Shown here one piece after another: positions 44,654-54,867 of a DNA stretch of 64,000 nucleotides (the stretch's first letter is position 1; the number at the start of each line of letters is the position of its first letter). The notes beneath the pieces are model-generated. The model saw only the letters and a list, made by a program, of their open reading frames with translations, searched no databases and was not told the DNA's origin. The position numbers and the translations under genes were made by a program. This DNA comes from Bradyrhizobium sp. CB1650 (GTDB taxonomy: Bacteria; Pseudomonadota; Alphaproteobacteria; Rhizobiales; Xanthobacteraceae), in the NCBI RefSeq assembly GCF_029761915.1, contig NZ_CP121695.1, forward strand, positions 3,129,501 through 3,193,500. The letters run 5' to 3'.

Positions 44654-44932
44654 CCTTGGAGCCGCAGTCCCCGGCTCTGGACGGCACGCCAATCGGGACT
44701 TCAGACGAAACCGCCTATTTCTCAAGCGCCTCAGGTGGCGTACAATGTGGTTGCCGTTGAAGCGGGATGTGCCGAAGTCTCCGTTCGGGACGAACGAGCA
44801 GAACTAGTGCTGTCGGCAGGTACGCACCCTTATGAGACCGCCCCCCTTTGGGTCTCGCACGACAATTCACAGTCCACGAAATGCGTGAGCCGCTTTTGCG
44901 GCGGCGCGTTGCAGTAACTTCAGGAGAAAGCG

Positions 44933-45340
44933 ATGTGCAAGATCAATCGAAGGTCTGCATTGGGAATCGGGTTGGCAGCGGCCACCGCAGCCGTGATGAA
45001 GCCCGCCGCTGCTCAAACCGCGGGCTACAAGGATACGACGCCGTGGCCAGGAGTGGTGGTGCGTGAATACGAGGGCGAGACACCATCCCTCATCCCAGGT
45101 TTCAAGACCGTCTCGATGCGCGACATCATCATGCAGCCGGGGTCGAAGACCATGGGCCCCCCGATGATGAATGCCATGGTTTGCCACGTCACCGAAGGGG
45201 AGCTTCGGCTCGATCAGGATGGAAAGATCTTTACGGGCAAGAAAAACTTTGTCTGGACCTGCAACAAGGACACAAAAGAGCAGGCGTACAATGACGGGAG
45301 CGTGGTCGCAATTATGAGGATCACGGACCTGAAGGCTTAA
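44933..45340 (+). CDS. Secreted cupin-fold protein
   Basis: The 135-residue product has a Tat-like leader (INRRSALGIGLAAATAAVMK, then PAAAQ) and a small beta-barrel: PWPGVVVREYEGETPSLIPG, KTVSMRDIIMQPGSKTMGPP and CHVTEGELRLDQDGKIFTGK. The ligand positions of classical cupins (H-x-H) are not all kept (PMMNAMVCHVTEGE), so metal binding is uncertain. Related exported proteins are common in Bradyrhizobium. It is transcribed divergently from the sulfite dehydrogenase. Function unknown. Confidence 0.6.
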   Translation: MCKINRRSALGIGLAAATAAVMKPAAAQTAGYKDTTPWPGVVVREYEGETPSLIPGFKTVSMRDIIMQPGSKTMGPPMMNAMVCHVTEGELRLDQDGKIFTGKKNFVWTCNKDTKEQAYNDGSVVAIMRITDLKA

Positions 45341-45776
45341 GGCTAGCTTCTTCGTAAGAGACTGATTGCAGGTGCGGATGGCGTACTCGACGAGGTGCCA
45401 GCCGCGGCTATGCTCCGAAGGATGCGAGAAAGGCGCCGCCGAGAGTCTTGTCGGGATCAGCTACCGGTCCCGTCGGTCCTGTCCGCCCCTCGGATTCCGC
45501 TATACCCCGTTAGCGACCGAGATCGCGCGGCGCCGCAATATGTCGCGAAGGGCCCAGGCTGTGTGGAAATGCGAAGCCGCTCGACCGGAAGCCCATTCAA
45601 TTTGAAAATCGAGCCTAAGAATATCATTCTTGTCGCGCTTCGAGCTTTTGGGTTTTCACACGGCCTGGGCCACATCCGGACTCATGCACTGCAGTAATCT
45701 GCCCGACTACTCGATCACCTCGTCGGCGGGCCGGGACCTGATTGGAGCCGATCGAAGGTTCAGCTTCCAACCGATC
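45341..45776. other. Intergenic with possible gene remnant
   Basis: On the minus strand near 45707-45740 the sequence ends SRPADEVIE and a stop, like the end of an ABC_sub_bind protein. The fragment is only about 12 codons. Otherwise nothing is recognised. Confidence 0.35.
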
Positions 45777-46217
45777 CTAACGTATCGAGTAACACGGTTG
45801 GTACATCCCCTGCAGTTGCTTGCCGCGCAGGAAAATCATCTGGGGCGTCAACCCGCCGCGCACGGCGATCCACCGCTGCACCGGCGTCGGATACATCGAA
45901 TACAGCATCATGGTTGCTTCGCGATTAGTGAAGGTGCGGCCGTTGATGCCGAAATCATACGCGGCATGGAAACCAAGCGCCGCACGCGAGGTCACGCAGA
46001 TTTTGTCGTGAGGGACCGCGCCGAGGACGATCGTGCAGGCCGAGGCACAGAGACCGTCAATGATCACGGACTGGCCGGATGAATGCAGACGTTGAAATTT
46101 GGTGATGTAGCTTCCGATTTGACCGCCCCGATCATCAGCAATGCGGACTGCCGCTTGACTTGCCCCGACACCCGCAAGCAGGAGCGTTGCCGCAAGCAGA
46201 CACGTTACGAACTTCAT
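45777..46217 (-). CDS. Exported hypothetical, ClpP/crotonase-like core
   Basis: From the ATG at 46217 the 146-residue product has a signal peptide (MKFVTCLLAATLLLAGVGAS, then QAA) and contains VIIDGLCASACTIVLGAVPH, then ICVTSRAALGFHAAYDFG. The S-A-C-T and A-A-L-G-F-H features recall the oxyanion hole and helix of ClpP/crotonase proteins, but no catalytic Ser and Asp are certain. Similar exported proteins are frequent in Bradyrhizobium. A peptidase-like role is unproven. Confidence 0.6.
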   Translation of the reverse strand: MKFVTCLLAATLLLAGVGASQAAVRIADDRGGQIGSYITKFQRLHSSGQSVIIDGLCASACTIVLGAVPHDKICVTSRAALGFHAAYDFGINGRTFTNREATMMLYSMYPTPVQRWIAVRGGLTPQMIFLRGKQLQGMYQPCYSIR

Positions 46218-46528
46218 TATCCCTACCCTTGGTTCGAGCAAGCCGATTTGATCGTTTTGCGTGATGCACAGCAAAAGCTGTCCTTCCAGTTCTCCAAGAA
46301 GTGCCCCGCCTCGCGCTCAGCAACGGCGCGGTCCGGTTCCATTCGCGCTGCTTTTCCGCGGCGCTCCCCGGTCCCTGATCGATATCAACCTGCTGGATGT
46401 GATCGAGACCGCGACCCCATTTGCGAAGGCTTTCACGGCTTCCGATAAACAAGCGAGCCGCCGCGGACGATTTGGGCTAAGATGCAAAGGTACTCAGCCG
46501 TAGCCCAGGCAACTGTCCGGAGGGACAA
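46218..46528. other. Spacer before the large cyclase gene
   Basis: No gene is supported. A GGAGGGACAA site leads to the GTG at 46529. Confidence 0.45.
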
Positions 46529-49500
46529 GTGGATATTGCGGCTTGGCTCCAAGGTCTCGGCCTCAAGCGTTACGAACAGACGTTCCGCGACAACCGGATC
46601 GATGCCGATGTGCTGTCCAAACTGACACTCGACGACCTCCGCGATATGGGCATCGTCGCGGTCGGTGACCGACGCAGGATCCTGGAGGCCATCGCGGCTC
46701 TTCACGGCACAAGCGACGCGCCGTTGTTCGAGGACCAGTCCTCTCAAAGTCCCGCTATTCCCTTGTCCCATGCGGAGCGCCGGCAACTAACGCTGATGTT
46801 CGTGGATCTCGTCGGTTCTACAGAGCTTAGCCACGGGCTCGATCCCGAGGTAATGAGCCGGACGCTGAGAGCCTATCAACAGACCGTCGCGGGCCAAATC
46901 GAGCTATTTGACGGTCATGTCGCCAAATATATGGGGGACGGAATTCTCGCCTACTTTGGTTGGCCGAAGGCGCACGAGGAGGACGCGGAGCGCGCCGTTC
47001 GGGCAGGCCTCGAAATTGCGAAGGCAGTGGCCCAGTTGAGCGCCCCAGCTGGCAGTCCTCTGGCAGCCAGAATCGGTATCGCGACTGGACCAGTTGTCGT
47101 CGGTGAGCTCATCGGCAAGGGAGTTGCACAAGAAGAGCTGGTCGTCGGCGAAACCCCAAACCTGGCCGCGCGATTACAGGCACGTGCGCAGCCAGGTACC
47201 GTCGTAATCGCCGAGGGCACCCGTCGCTTGCTCGGAAGTCTCTTCCAATTTGCCGATCTCGGACCCCTCACTATTCCAGGGTTTGACAATCCGGTGTTGG
47301 CCTTTCAGGTGAAAGAAGGCGATACCGGAAAGAACCGCTTCGAGGCCCTGCATGGCCAGCAGTTGATGCCGCTCATCGGGCGCGAACACGAACTTGGGCT
47401 CCTGTTTGATCGCTGGCAGCAGGCCCGTGAGGGCGATGGCCAGGTCGTCCTGCTTGCAGGCGAGCCCGGAATCGGGAAGTCCCGCATTCTTCAGAGTTTG
47501 CGCGACCGGCTCAGCGACGAGCCGCATACGCATCTGCGCTATTTCTGTTCGCCATTTCACCAGAACACGGCCTTCTATCCCATCCTCGATCAGATCGAAC
47601 GCGGAGCACGCATTCAGCGCCAGGACCCGCCCGAGGTGAAGCTCGACAAGCTCAAGGTTCTGTTTGGCCTCAGCGGCATGCAGACAGCAGATGCTACGCA
47701 AATGACGGCGGCTCTCCTCGGCATTTCAAGCGGGGCCGACGACTCGCTTCACGTGCTTAGCCCGCAGGCCCGAAAGGCGAAAATCCAGGAACTCTGGCTG
47801 CAGCAGCTTGTCGGGTTGGCGCGGCGTCCCGTCCTGATGCTGCTCGAGGATGCCCACTGGATCGATCCTTCCAGTCTGGATCAGTTCGACCAGATCATTG
47901 ACCGGATCCAACAACTGCCTGTCCTGTTCGTGATCACTTTCCGGCCTGAGTTCGTCCACGCCTGGGGACGTCATCCACATGTGACGGCCCTTTCGCTGAA
48001 TCGGCTCAGCCAACGGCAGAGCCTCGCCATGGTCGAGCAGATCTCTGCCGGCAAGAGCTTGCCGGGCGAGGTCCTGCAGCAGATCGCAAAGAAGGCCGAT
48101 GGCGTGCCGCTGTTCGTCGAAGAGCTGACAAAAGCTGTTCTGGAAAGCGGGCTGCTCGAAGATGAGGGTGATCATTGGCGCCTGAGAGCGCCTCTTCCGC
48201 CGCTGGCCATTCCTGCAAGCTTGCATGACTCGCTTATGGCCCGCCTCGACCGGCTGGCTCCTGTGAAGCAGGTGGCGCAGATCGCATCGGTCATCGGACG
48301 GGAGTTTCCGCACGATCTCCTGGCAGCCGTGGCCGAGATGGATAGCGACGAACTCGACAGGGCCCTTGCCCATCTGGGCGCCGCCGAGATCGTTTTTCGG
48401 CGCAGTATGCCGCCCAATGCAACCTACGCCTTCAAGCACGCATTGCTGCAGGAGGCCGCTTATGCCAGCCTTCTGCATGGCCGCCGCCAGCAGCTCCACG
48501 CGCGCATTGCCGGAAGGCTGCAGGAGCGCACCAGCGGCGCTCCGCCGGAGATCGTCGCCCACCACCTCTCCGAAGCTGGGGACATCGACGCTGCCGTGAC
48601 CTTCTGGGAGGCCGCTGGCCGCCAGGCGGTCGCCCGTGCGGCCGGTAGGGAGGCGCTCGCTCACTTTCAGCGCGCACTGGCTCAACTTGCAATGCTGCCT
48701 GAAAGCATCGATCGGAAGCGACGCGAAGTGGCCCTGCAGAGCGCTATCGCGGGGGTTCTCGTCAACGTTGCCGGGCTGGCTTCAGAGGCACTCGCCGAGG
48801 CCTACACCAAGGCGCGCGATCTGTGCGCCGAAATCGGCGATAGCCGGCAGCAGTTCGTCATCGAATGGGGGATCTGGCACGTCTATGTTGGCCGAGCAGA
48901 GCATCGTCGAGCGAAAGAAGTCGTCGACCGACTGGTCGCTTGGACAGGGCTCGAACAGGACGCTGAGCTCGCGCTGCAGGCATGCCACGCCGACTGGACG
49001 ACCCACCATTTCTTTGGAGAGCATGCCGCCGCACGACGCCTATGCGAGCGCGGGTGGGAACTGTATGATTGCGAGCGGCACGGCGCGCTTGCGTTCACCT
49101 TTGGAGGCCATGATCCAGGCGTGTGCAGCCGGAACCAAGGGGCACTCGCGGCCTGGTGCCTCGGTTATCCCGACCAAGCCCGCGCCTGTTACGATCAAGG
49201 ATTGCATCTCGCGCGCCAGCTGGCCCATCCGCAAATCGTTGCTCATGCGCTCAATTGGGGCATGCCGCTCTTTCAGTTGTGCCGGGATCGTGAAGGGCTC
49301 AAGGCCTACGCGGATGAGTTGCTGGGACTTGCAACCGAGCAGGAGTTCGCGAACTACCGAACCGACGCGCAGATCCTTCGCGGCTGGGTACTCAGCGGCG
49401 AAGGGGCGAACGAGGCGACCCGTCTCATGCGCACGGGCTTGGCTGAGCGTCAGGGGCGTCAGACTCTTTTTCTCCACCCCTATTATCTTTCATTGCTCGC

Positions 49501-49876
49501 CTGCGCCCAGGCGCGGGCCGGCGAGTCTGGAGACGCCTTGGGCCTGATCCGTGAAGCCCTCAAACGTGCTCGGGAGACGCATGAACTTTGGATCGAGCCC
49601 GAATTGCTGCGAGTTGAGGGCGAACTGCAGATGGCATTTGCGCTCGACAGGACCGAGGCGGAGCATAGCTTGCGTCTTGCGCTCGACATGGCGCGGTCAC
49701 GAGGGGCGCGATCCTGGGAGTTGCGCACTGCAACTTCTCTTGCGCGGTTCTGGGCCGAAGCCGGCGAGCGCCAGAAGGCGCACGAGCTGCTAGCCGCTAG
49801 CTACGGCTGGTTCACAGAAGGATTCAACACGCTCGATCTCAAGGACGCGCAGGCTTTGCTTGAAGCACTCCAATGA
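46529..49876 (+). CDS. SAM-domain nucleotide cyclase with AAA ATPase and TPR regions
   Basis: The 1115-residue product has an N-terminal SAM domain (DIAAWLQGLGLKRYEQTFRD to KLTLDDLRDMGIVAVGDRRR, 1-62). A class III cyclase domain follows (85-265: RQLTLMFVDLVGSTELSHGL, VAKYMGDGILAYFGWPKAHE, ARIGIATGPVVVGELIG). Next is an AAA module with Walker A GEPGIGKSRI near residue 311 and Walker B LMLLEDAHWIDP near 436. The C-terminal third is helical and TPR-like. This is the SAM-cyclase-AAA-TPR type of adenylate/guanylate cyclase. It starts with GTG and the frame is intact. It stands alone in its neighbourhood; the ligand or partner is unknown. Confidence 0.9.
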   Translation: MDIAAWLQGLGLKRYEQTFRDNRIDADVLSKLTLDDLRDMGIVAVGDRRRILEAIAALHGTSDAPLFEDQSSQSPAIPLSHAERRQLTLMFVDLVGSTELSHGLDPEVMSRTLRAYQQTVAGQIELFDGHVAKYMGDGILAYFGWPKAHEEDAERAVRAGLEIAKAVAQLSAPAGSPLAARIGIATGPVVVGELIGKGVAQEELVVGETPNLAARLQARAQPGTVVIAEGTRRLLGSLFQFADLGPLTIPGFDNPVLAFQVKEGDTGKNRFEALHGQQLMPLIGREHELGLLFDRWQQAREGDGQVVLLAGEPGIGKSRILQSLRDRLSDEPHTHLRYFCSPFHQNTAFYPILDQIERGARIQRQDPPEVKLDKLKVLFGLSGMQTADATQMTAALLGISSGADDSLHVLSPQARKAKIQELWLQQLVGLARRPVLMLLEDAHWIDPSSLDQFDQIIDRIQQLPVLFVITFRPEFVHAWGRHPHVTALSLNRLSQRQSLAMVEQISAGKSLPGEVLQQIAKKADGVPLFVEELTKAVLESGLLEDEGDHWRLRAPLPPLAIPASLHDSLMARLDRLAPVKQVAQIASVIGREFPHDLLAAVAEMDSDELDRALAHLGAAEIVFRRSMPPNATYAFKHALLQEAAYASLLHGRRQQLHARIAGRLQERTSGAPPEIVAHHLSEAGDIDAAVTFWEAAGRQAVARAAGREALAHFQRALAQLAMLPESIDRKRREVALQSAIAGVLVNVAGLASEALAEAYTKARDLCAEIGDSRQQFVIEWGIWHVYVGRAEHRRAKEVVDRLVAWTGLEQDAELALQACHADWTTHHFFGEHAAARRLCERGWELYDCERHGALAFTFGGHDPGVCSRNQGALAAWCLGYPDQARACYDQGLHLARQLAHPQIVAHALNWGMPLFQLCRDREGLKAYADELLGLATEQEFANYRTDAQILRGWVLSGEGANEATRLMRTGLAERQGRQTLFLHPYYLSLLACAQARAGESGDALGLIREALKRARETHELWIEPELLRVEGELQMAFALDRTEAEHSLRLALDMARSRGARSWELRTATSLARFWAEAGERQKAHELLAASYGWFTEGFNTLDLKDAQALLEALQ

Positions 49877-49996
49877 TGGCCTTGTTACCGGGAGCCAAAG
49901 TGGTCCGGTCGATCCCTGAGAAGCGACGTGGCTACGGCTTACCCATTGTTCGGTTCGGGGTAAGAACCGAACACGCACAGCCGACGCAATTCGTTT

Positions 49997-50454
49997 TCAC
50001 TTTGGCGAGGGAGCAACGACAAGCTCAGCAGCGAGCGAGACCTTCGATTTTATGGAATTCGAGATGAAGCACTGTGTTTCGACGCTTTCCATGATTTCGC
50101 GGGCACGTTCGAGTTCGGCTTTGTCTTTGAGGCTTACGCGCGGTCGAACCATAACTTCTGTGATGCGGTACTTGGCTTCGATATTTCGAGCAGGCCTTCG
50201 GCTTCACTTTCATATCGTAGCGGAGTCAGGCCTTTCGCTTGGGCGAGCGTGAGGAAGGTCAGCATCATGCATGTATTGACTGAGCCCACGAGTAGCTCTT
50301 CAGGTGCCCAGATGTCTGGCTCGCCTTTAAACTCAGGCGGACTACCAACATTGATGCTCTCTTTTCCCGACGCAGAAAGCGTACCCCGTCGGGCGGAGCT
50401 CCAGGCTGTGTTGGCCTTGTAGCGAAAAGATTTGTAAGCTGTCTTTGTCGCCAT
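49997..50454 (-). pseudogene. osmC: OsmC-family protein, frameshifted
   Basis: From the ATG at 50454 the product starts MATKTAYKSFRYKANTAWSS and shows OsmC features: RRGTLSASGKESINVGSPPE, FKGEPDIWAPEELLVGSVNT and CMMLTFLTLAQAKGL, which carries the first redox Cys. The frame then ends early after EISKPSTASQ. The neighbouring frame continues AKYRITEVMVRPRVSLKDKA, ETQCFISNSIKSKVSLAAEL, supplying the second Cys, to a stop at 49997. One missing base near 50185 would restore a protein of about 150 residues, so the peroxidase (peroxide detoxification) is probably inactive in this copy. Confidence 0.85.
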
Positions 50455-51246
50455 GCAAACCTCCTAGACCGCTGTCGCCGAACGGGACCTTGGCGTTTCG
50501 GCAGTTCCGTCGAGCCATGTGGTGAGGCGGGTTTTAGTCTGAAAGGGGTCAACAGCGCCGTTTTGAGAGCCGGCCACTCACGTCCGGTCTACCTCGATAA
50601 GCGGAAAATTTCAGAGCCCCGCCAAACTTCGCATTAGGGCCATTTGCAGACGCGTTGGGGGCCCAGCACAAAAATCGCAAATAATTCCTGAGTTAGTTTC
50701 TGACAGATAAGTCAGGGGCTGTCGTGGCGTCAAAATGAGATGCGGCCTATCTGACGTCGACCGTGGTGCACACAAGATCGCTCGGAAGAGCGGCGCAAAA
50801 AAATGGGATAGCGCGGGATAGTTTGTGACTTGCCGGGGTTTTATTGGCAGTGATCAGGACCTCAGCGCTTGGACGGGACAATGCGTGCGCTCGCATTGGC
50901 CAATACGGTGCTGCTCGCAAAATCGTCTTGAAGTAAAATCGTCTGGAAAGGGAGTGCAGCGATGAAACACGTGTCATCAGCCTCTCTCGCAATCGGGTCC
51001 TGCCTGTTTGCTTCCGTCAGCGGGCGCAGTGTTGGGCGCCGGTCCTTCAACAGGTCACGGCAGAATAGGGCACTTGGCCGGTGATTGGCCCATCATTTTA
51101 CCTCTGCAATCAAGCACCGAAGCCCTTTGCTGGAGCTGACGACTTCATCGCTATGAATCCGCCAGGCGGCATCGTTTCCAATGTTCTCGGATGAAAGACA
51201 GCTGCTCGACCATCTCAGTCAGTCGTTGCATCATGGAGGAACAATC
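50455..51246. other. Intergenic stretch with remnant palindrome
   Basis: No gene is supported; a repeat segment CACGTCCGGTCTACCTCGAT lies near 50579. Nothing else is recognised. Confidence 0.45.
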
Positions 51247-52350
51247 ATGAAAGCGCCGTTCCAATCTGACCCGACGTCCGCCGACGCCGCCGATGCGGCC
51301 ATCTATGTTCAGACGAATCTGGTCTCGGACATCCCCGGACTCGCCACGGTAACCGATCCGAATTTGGTGAACCCTTGGGGCGTTTCGTTTCTCCCCGGCA
51401 GCCCCTTCTGGATCTCGGACCAGCACACCAATTTGGCCACCGTCTACCCGGTGACCGACAGCACCGATGTCTCTCCCGCGGTTCTCACTGTGAGCATCCC
51501 AACCACCGCGACCGGACCCCAGGGCCCCACGGGACAGGTCTCCAATACGAACGCCTCGTCTTTCATCCTAGACGACGACGCGAGCGCCCGCTTCATCTTC
51601 GCCGATCTCAACGGGACGATCTCCGGCTGGAACCCCGGCCTCGGGACAACCGCGTCCGTCGAAGTCACGACGCCGGGCGCCGTCTATACCGGATTGGCAG
51701 TCAACGAGGCTCATACGATGCTCTACGCCGCCAACACCAGCGCCGGGACCATCGACGTCTTCAACAGTAGCTTCGACCCGGTCGACCTAGGCGATCATGC
51801 GTTCAAGACCCCGGGCCAGATCGCGGCCCGGGGGCTCGTCCCCTTCAATGCGACGGACATCGGCGGCGAAGTGTATGTGACCTACGCGCCTTCCGGGCGT
51901 GATGCGCAGATAGTGGCCGACGAAGGCGACGGGGCGGTGGCCATTTTCAGCGAGAGCGGCAAACTTGAACCGCATGGAGTGCTGCTCGGCGGCCCTCACA
52001 CCCCTCTCGCTGCTCCGTGGGGCGTCGCTATCGCTCCGGACAATTTCGGCCAGTTCAGCGGCGACCTTCTGGTGGGCAATTTCAGCTTCCTGCACAGCGA
52101 AATCAACGCTTTCAATCCCCAGAACCACCAGCTCGAAGGCACCATCCCGATCTCCGCCGGTTCGGGAAACACGCCAGGCGGTCTCTGGGCCCTGACTTTC
52201 GGGGGCAGCGGCAACGACGGCAGCCCGAACACCCTCTACTTCACCGACGGCATCGACGGCGAGACGCATGGTCTGTTCGGCGCAATCGAGAGCGTGCCGC
52301 TGATTGGGGCATCGACGCCGACGCATCATTCAGACACGTTGTTGGTCTGA
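51247..52350 (+). CDS. TIGR03118-family beta-propeller-like protein
   Basis: From the ATG at 51247 (GGAGG upstream) the 367-residue product opens MKAPFQSDPTSADAADAAIY and contains LVSDIPGLATVTDPNLVNPW, the characteristic start of the TIGR03118 family, then repeated blades (FADLNGTISGWNPGLGTTAS, LLVGNFSFLHSEINAFNPQN). It ends GETHGLFGAIESVPL. The family has NHL-like beta-propeller repeats and unknown function. A TTG/ATG start at 51181 is unlikely. No signal peptide is seen, but type-specific export is possible. Solitary gene. Confidence 0.8.
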   Translation: MKAPFQSDPTSADAADAAIYVQTNLVSDIPGLATVTDPNLVNPWGVSFLPGSPFWISDQHTNLATVYPVTDSTDVSPAVLTVSIPTTATGPQGPTGQVSNTNASSFILDDDASARFIFADLNGTISGWNPGLGTTASVEVTTPGAVYTGLAVNEAHTMLYAANTSAGTIDVFNSSFDPVDLGDHAFKTPGQIAARGLVPFNATDIGGEVYVTYAPSGRDAQIVADEGDGAVAIFSESGKLEPHGVLLGGPHTPLAAPWGVAIAPDNFGQFSGDLLVGNFSFLHSEINAFNPQNHQLEGTIPISAGSGNTPGGLWALTFGGSGNDGSPNTLYFTDGIDGETHGLFGAIESVPLIGASTPTHHSDTLLV

Positions 52351-52763
52351 TCGACGCAGCGTGGCCCTTCCGGCCCTGCTGGCACGATGGTACCGCAGCC
52401 CGCTCATGTCTCGCCGCAAAAGCATGGCGGGCTGCAACGCGTGCGCGATCGCCCGTCGAGGTCAAACGCCTGCTCGACGGGGCCCCTCAGGCTTGAAAGA
52501 CTAGTTCTGGGCACGACGCCGGGCGGCTGCATGGCTCGGAAGGAGCATATGATTTCTGCTTCGCTTCCAAAACCCGACATCCGATGAAGTACATGCCCGC
52601 CCTAGCACATTCACCAACATAGAATTGGGACAGTGCTGCTGGTTGGTTTGCGCAAGCGTTTGCGTAAGCTAATGCATCATCAGCGCTTTCCTCCGTACTA
52701 GCGGCCCTGCGACGGCGGGGCCGTTTTGTTGAAACTCGCTGCGGGAATTAGGACGACCAAATC
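52351..52763. other. Intergenic with a terminator
   Basis: No gene supported. Contains the terminator at 52702-52723 and a small palindromic GCGCAAGCGTTTGCGTAAGC near 52650. Confidence 0.45.
52702..52723 (+). terminator. Intrinsic terminator candidate
   Basis: CGGCCC and GGGCCG with a 10-base loop are followed by TTTTGTTG. Plausible terminator for transcription from the left. Confidence 0.55.
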
Positions 52764-53393
52764 ATGGATGCGCTGGCGAGCAAGCCGGCCGTGGAAACAT
52801 GGCCGATTGAGCGGCTACGGCCCTATGAGCGCAATTCGCGCCGGCATTCGCACGAGCAAATCGAGCAGATCGCGGCGTCGATCCGGCAAATGGGGCTGGA
52901 CGATGCCGATCCTCGCGGCCGACGGCATGGTGCTTGCCGGTCATGGCCGCTTGGCCGCCGGTAAACTGCTCGGCATGGCCGAGGTGCCGGTCATCGTGGC
53001 GCGCGGTTGGACCGATCAGCAGAAGCGCGCCTACGTCATCGCCGATAATCGGCTGACCGACGCCAGCGATTGGGATGACGAGATGCTGCGGCTCGAATTG
53101 TCCGATCTCGTGGAGGGCGGTTTCGAGATCTCGCGCTGACCGGCATAACCGAGGACGAGCTATCGCGGCTGTCCGTCAGGGTCGGCGAGTTAGAGCAGAT
53201 GCCCGAATTGCCGGACGGCGATCGGTCACCATTCCGCGACATGACGTTCATTCTGTACGGGGATCAATTCGGGATCGTCGAGCGCGCCATCGCTAGGGCG
53301 ACTAAGCCGCGCGACCGGGACAATCCCAATCGATCGCCGCAAGGCAATGCGCTCGCCGCGATCTGCGCCGAATATCTAGGGCGCGTCTCATAA
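52764..53393 (+). pseudogene. ParB/Srx-like DNA-binding protein, two frameshifts
   Basis: The ATG at 52764 opens MDALASKPAVETWPIERLRP, then YERNSRRHSHEQIEQIAASI, the ParB/sulfiredoxin nuclease fold. An extra A in CAAATGGGG (near 52890) shifts the frame. The next frame gives GWTMPILAADGMVLAGHGRL to VIADNRLTDASDWDDEMLRL. A second shift near 53135 leads to LTGITEDELSRLSVRVGELE and on to GNALAAICAEYLGRVS. The combined 210-residue protein fits a phage-type ParB-like protein, usually encoded near terminase genes. With two shifts it is likely inactive, unless both are sequencing errors. Confidence 0.75.
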
Positions 53394-53541
53394 ATCGAGA
53401 TTGATTGGTGCGGCTTACTCGATGTCAGCTATGCGCCGATACCGACCAAATATCGCAGCGCACCGAAATGACGCGATGGACCAGAAGCCGAAGTGGCATG
53501 CTCCTCCGCTCACGATTTTTCGTCGCACCCACCACGTGACC
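53394..53541. other. Spacer
   Basis: No supported feature; it separates the ParB relic from the solute-binding gene. Confidence 0.3.
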
Positions 53542-54867
53542 TCACACATACACCTTGGCGATCTCGTCGTGGGCCCATTTGACGGCGGCCTCGGCCGGCA
53601 CGCCTTGGATCGCCTTGGCGTACAAGTCGGTGACGATGTATTTGGTCACTACCTCGGCGGCCTTCCGGTTGGGCGGCCCCGCGTAGCCGGCCAGCCTCCC
53701 GAACGGCGGGATGTCGCGGAACGGCAGGAGCACAGGATCGGCGTCCCATACCTTGTCCTTCTCCCACATCCGGGTGGCGCCGTCCGAGTAGCCCTGTTGC
53801 GAGGCAAACCATTCGGCGAATACCGGCTTAGAGTGGACCCAGCGCAGGAAGTCGCCGGCGGCTTTCTTGTTCTTCGAATAGCCCATGATCATGTCGGTGA
53901 ACGGATTGGGCAGGTTGAACTGCCCGCCCGGACCCTTGGGGATGCGGGCGTGCAGGATGTCCTTCCACATCGGCTCGCCTTTTTCGGTGAGATACGTGTC
54001 GGGCTTGCGCTTGGCCTCGATGTAGATCGAAGCACCATTGTTCGTGGCGCAGATGCCGCCCGAGAGGAAAGCGCGATTGTTATTGGTGTCGTCCCAGGCA
54101 AGCCCGCCCTCGTCGCAGCCGTCATGCCAGAGGCCGACCGCGAACTTGACCGACTCGACTGTCTCCTTGCTGTTGAGCGCCACGGTCTTGCCGTCGGCCT
54201 CGACCTCCTTGCCACCCCACGACCACAGGTATGGGTACCACCAGAGTGGCGCATCGCCGAATGTGTGGCCGGCGGTCTGGCCAAGCGGCCGGCCCTTGGC
54301 CTTGAGCTTCTTGCAGGCGTCGAGCAGGCCGTCCCAGGTGTCCGGGAAGGTCTTCAACCCGATCTCCTCGAACCACGACTTGCGATAGGCGATCTGGTTG
54401 CCGCCGACCGTGAACGGCACGCCGATCCAGCGGCCGCCGACGGTAGCGACCAGCTTGGAGACCTCGTAGTAGCCGCCCTGATCCTGGCCAATGTCCTCGG
54501 CCACGTCGCTCGCATCGGCGAGGCTCTCCGCATAGAGCTGCGGCCAGTTGCCGATCGCCATGATGATGTCGGGCCCAGTCCCCGACTGGATCGCCGAGGT
54601 GATCCGCGCCTGTAGGTCGTTGGCGTTGATGGTCTCCACTTTTAGCGTGATGCCGGTCGCCTTCTGGCATTCCTGCGTAATCTGGCCTTTGAGCAGGACG
54701 TCGGATGCGGGCACGAAATCCGCCCAACGCAGCCAGTGCACAGTTGTGCCTTGCGCGAAGGCTGGCGGCTGGCCGCTCGCCAGGATGGCGGCTAAGCCGC
54801 TGGTCTGCGCTGCCGCCGCGCCGGTTGCGGAAAGCTTGAGGAGCTTGCGTCGGGTGATGCGAGCCAT
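53542..54867 (-). CDS. ABC sugar-type solute-binding protein (family 1)
   Basis: From the ATG at 54867 (AGGGAGGGA upstream) the 441-residue product has a Tat signal (ARITRRKLLKLSATGAAAAQ, then ILASGQPPAFAQG). The mature domain starts TTVHWLRWADFVPASDVLLK, contains GTGPDIIMAIGNWPQLYAES and RKSWFEEIGLKTFPDTWDGL, and the W/D-rich GGKEVEADGKTVALNSKETV. This is an extracellular solute-binding protein family 1 fold, used for sugars, polyols and oligosaccharides. No permease or ATPase gene follows within the window, so this is an orphan binding protein. The ligand is unknown. Confidence 0.85.
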   Translation of the reverse strand: MARITRRKLLKLSATGAAAAQTSGLAAILASGQPPAFAQGTTVHWLRWADFVPASDVLLKGQITQECQKATGITLKVETINANDLQARITSAIQSGTGPDIIMAIGNWPQLYAESLADASDVAEDIGQDQGGYYEVSKLVATVGGRWIGVPFTVGGNQIAYRKSWFEEIGLKTFPDTWDGLLDACKKLKAKGRPLGQTAGHTFGDAPLWWYPYLWSWGGKEVEADGKTVALNSKETVESVKFAVGLWHDGCDEGGLAWDDTNNNRAFLSGGICATNNGASIYIEAKRKPDTYLTEKGEPMWKDILHARIPKGPGGQFNLPNPFTDMIMGYSKNKKAAGDFLRWVHSKPVFAEWFASQQGYSDGATRMWEKDKVWDADPVLLPFRDIPPFGRLAGYAGPPNRKAAEVVTKYIVTDLYAKAIQGVPAEAAVKWAHDEIAKVYV

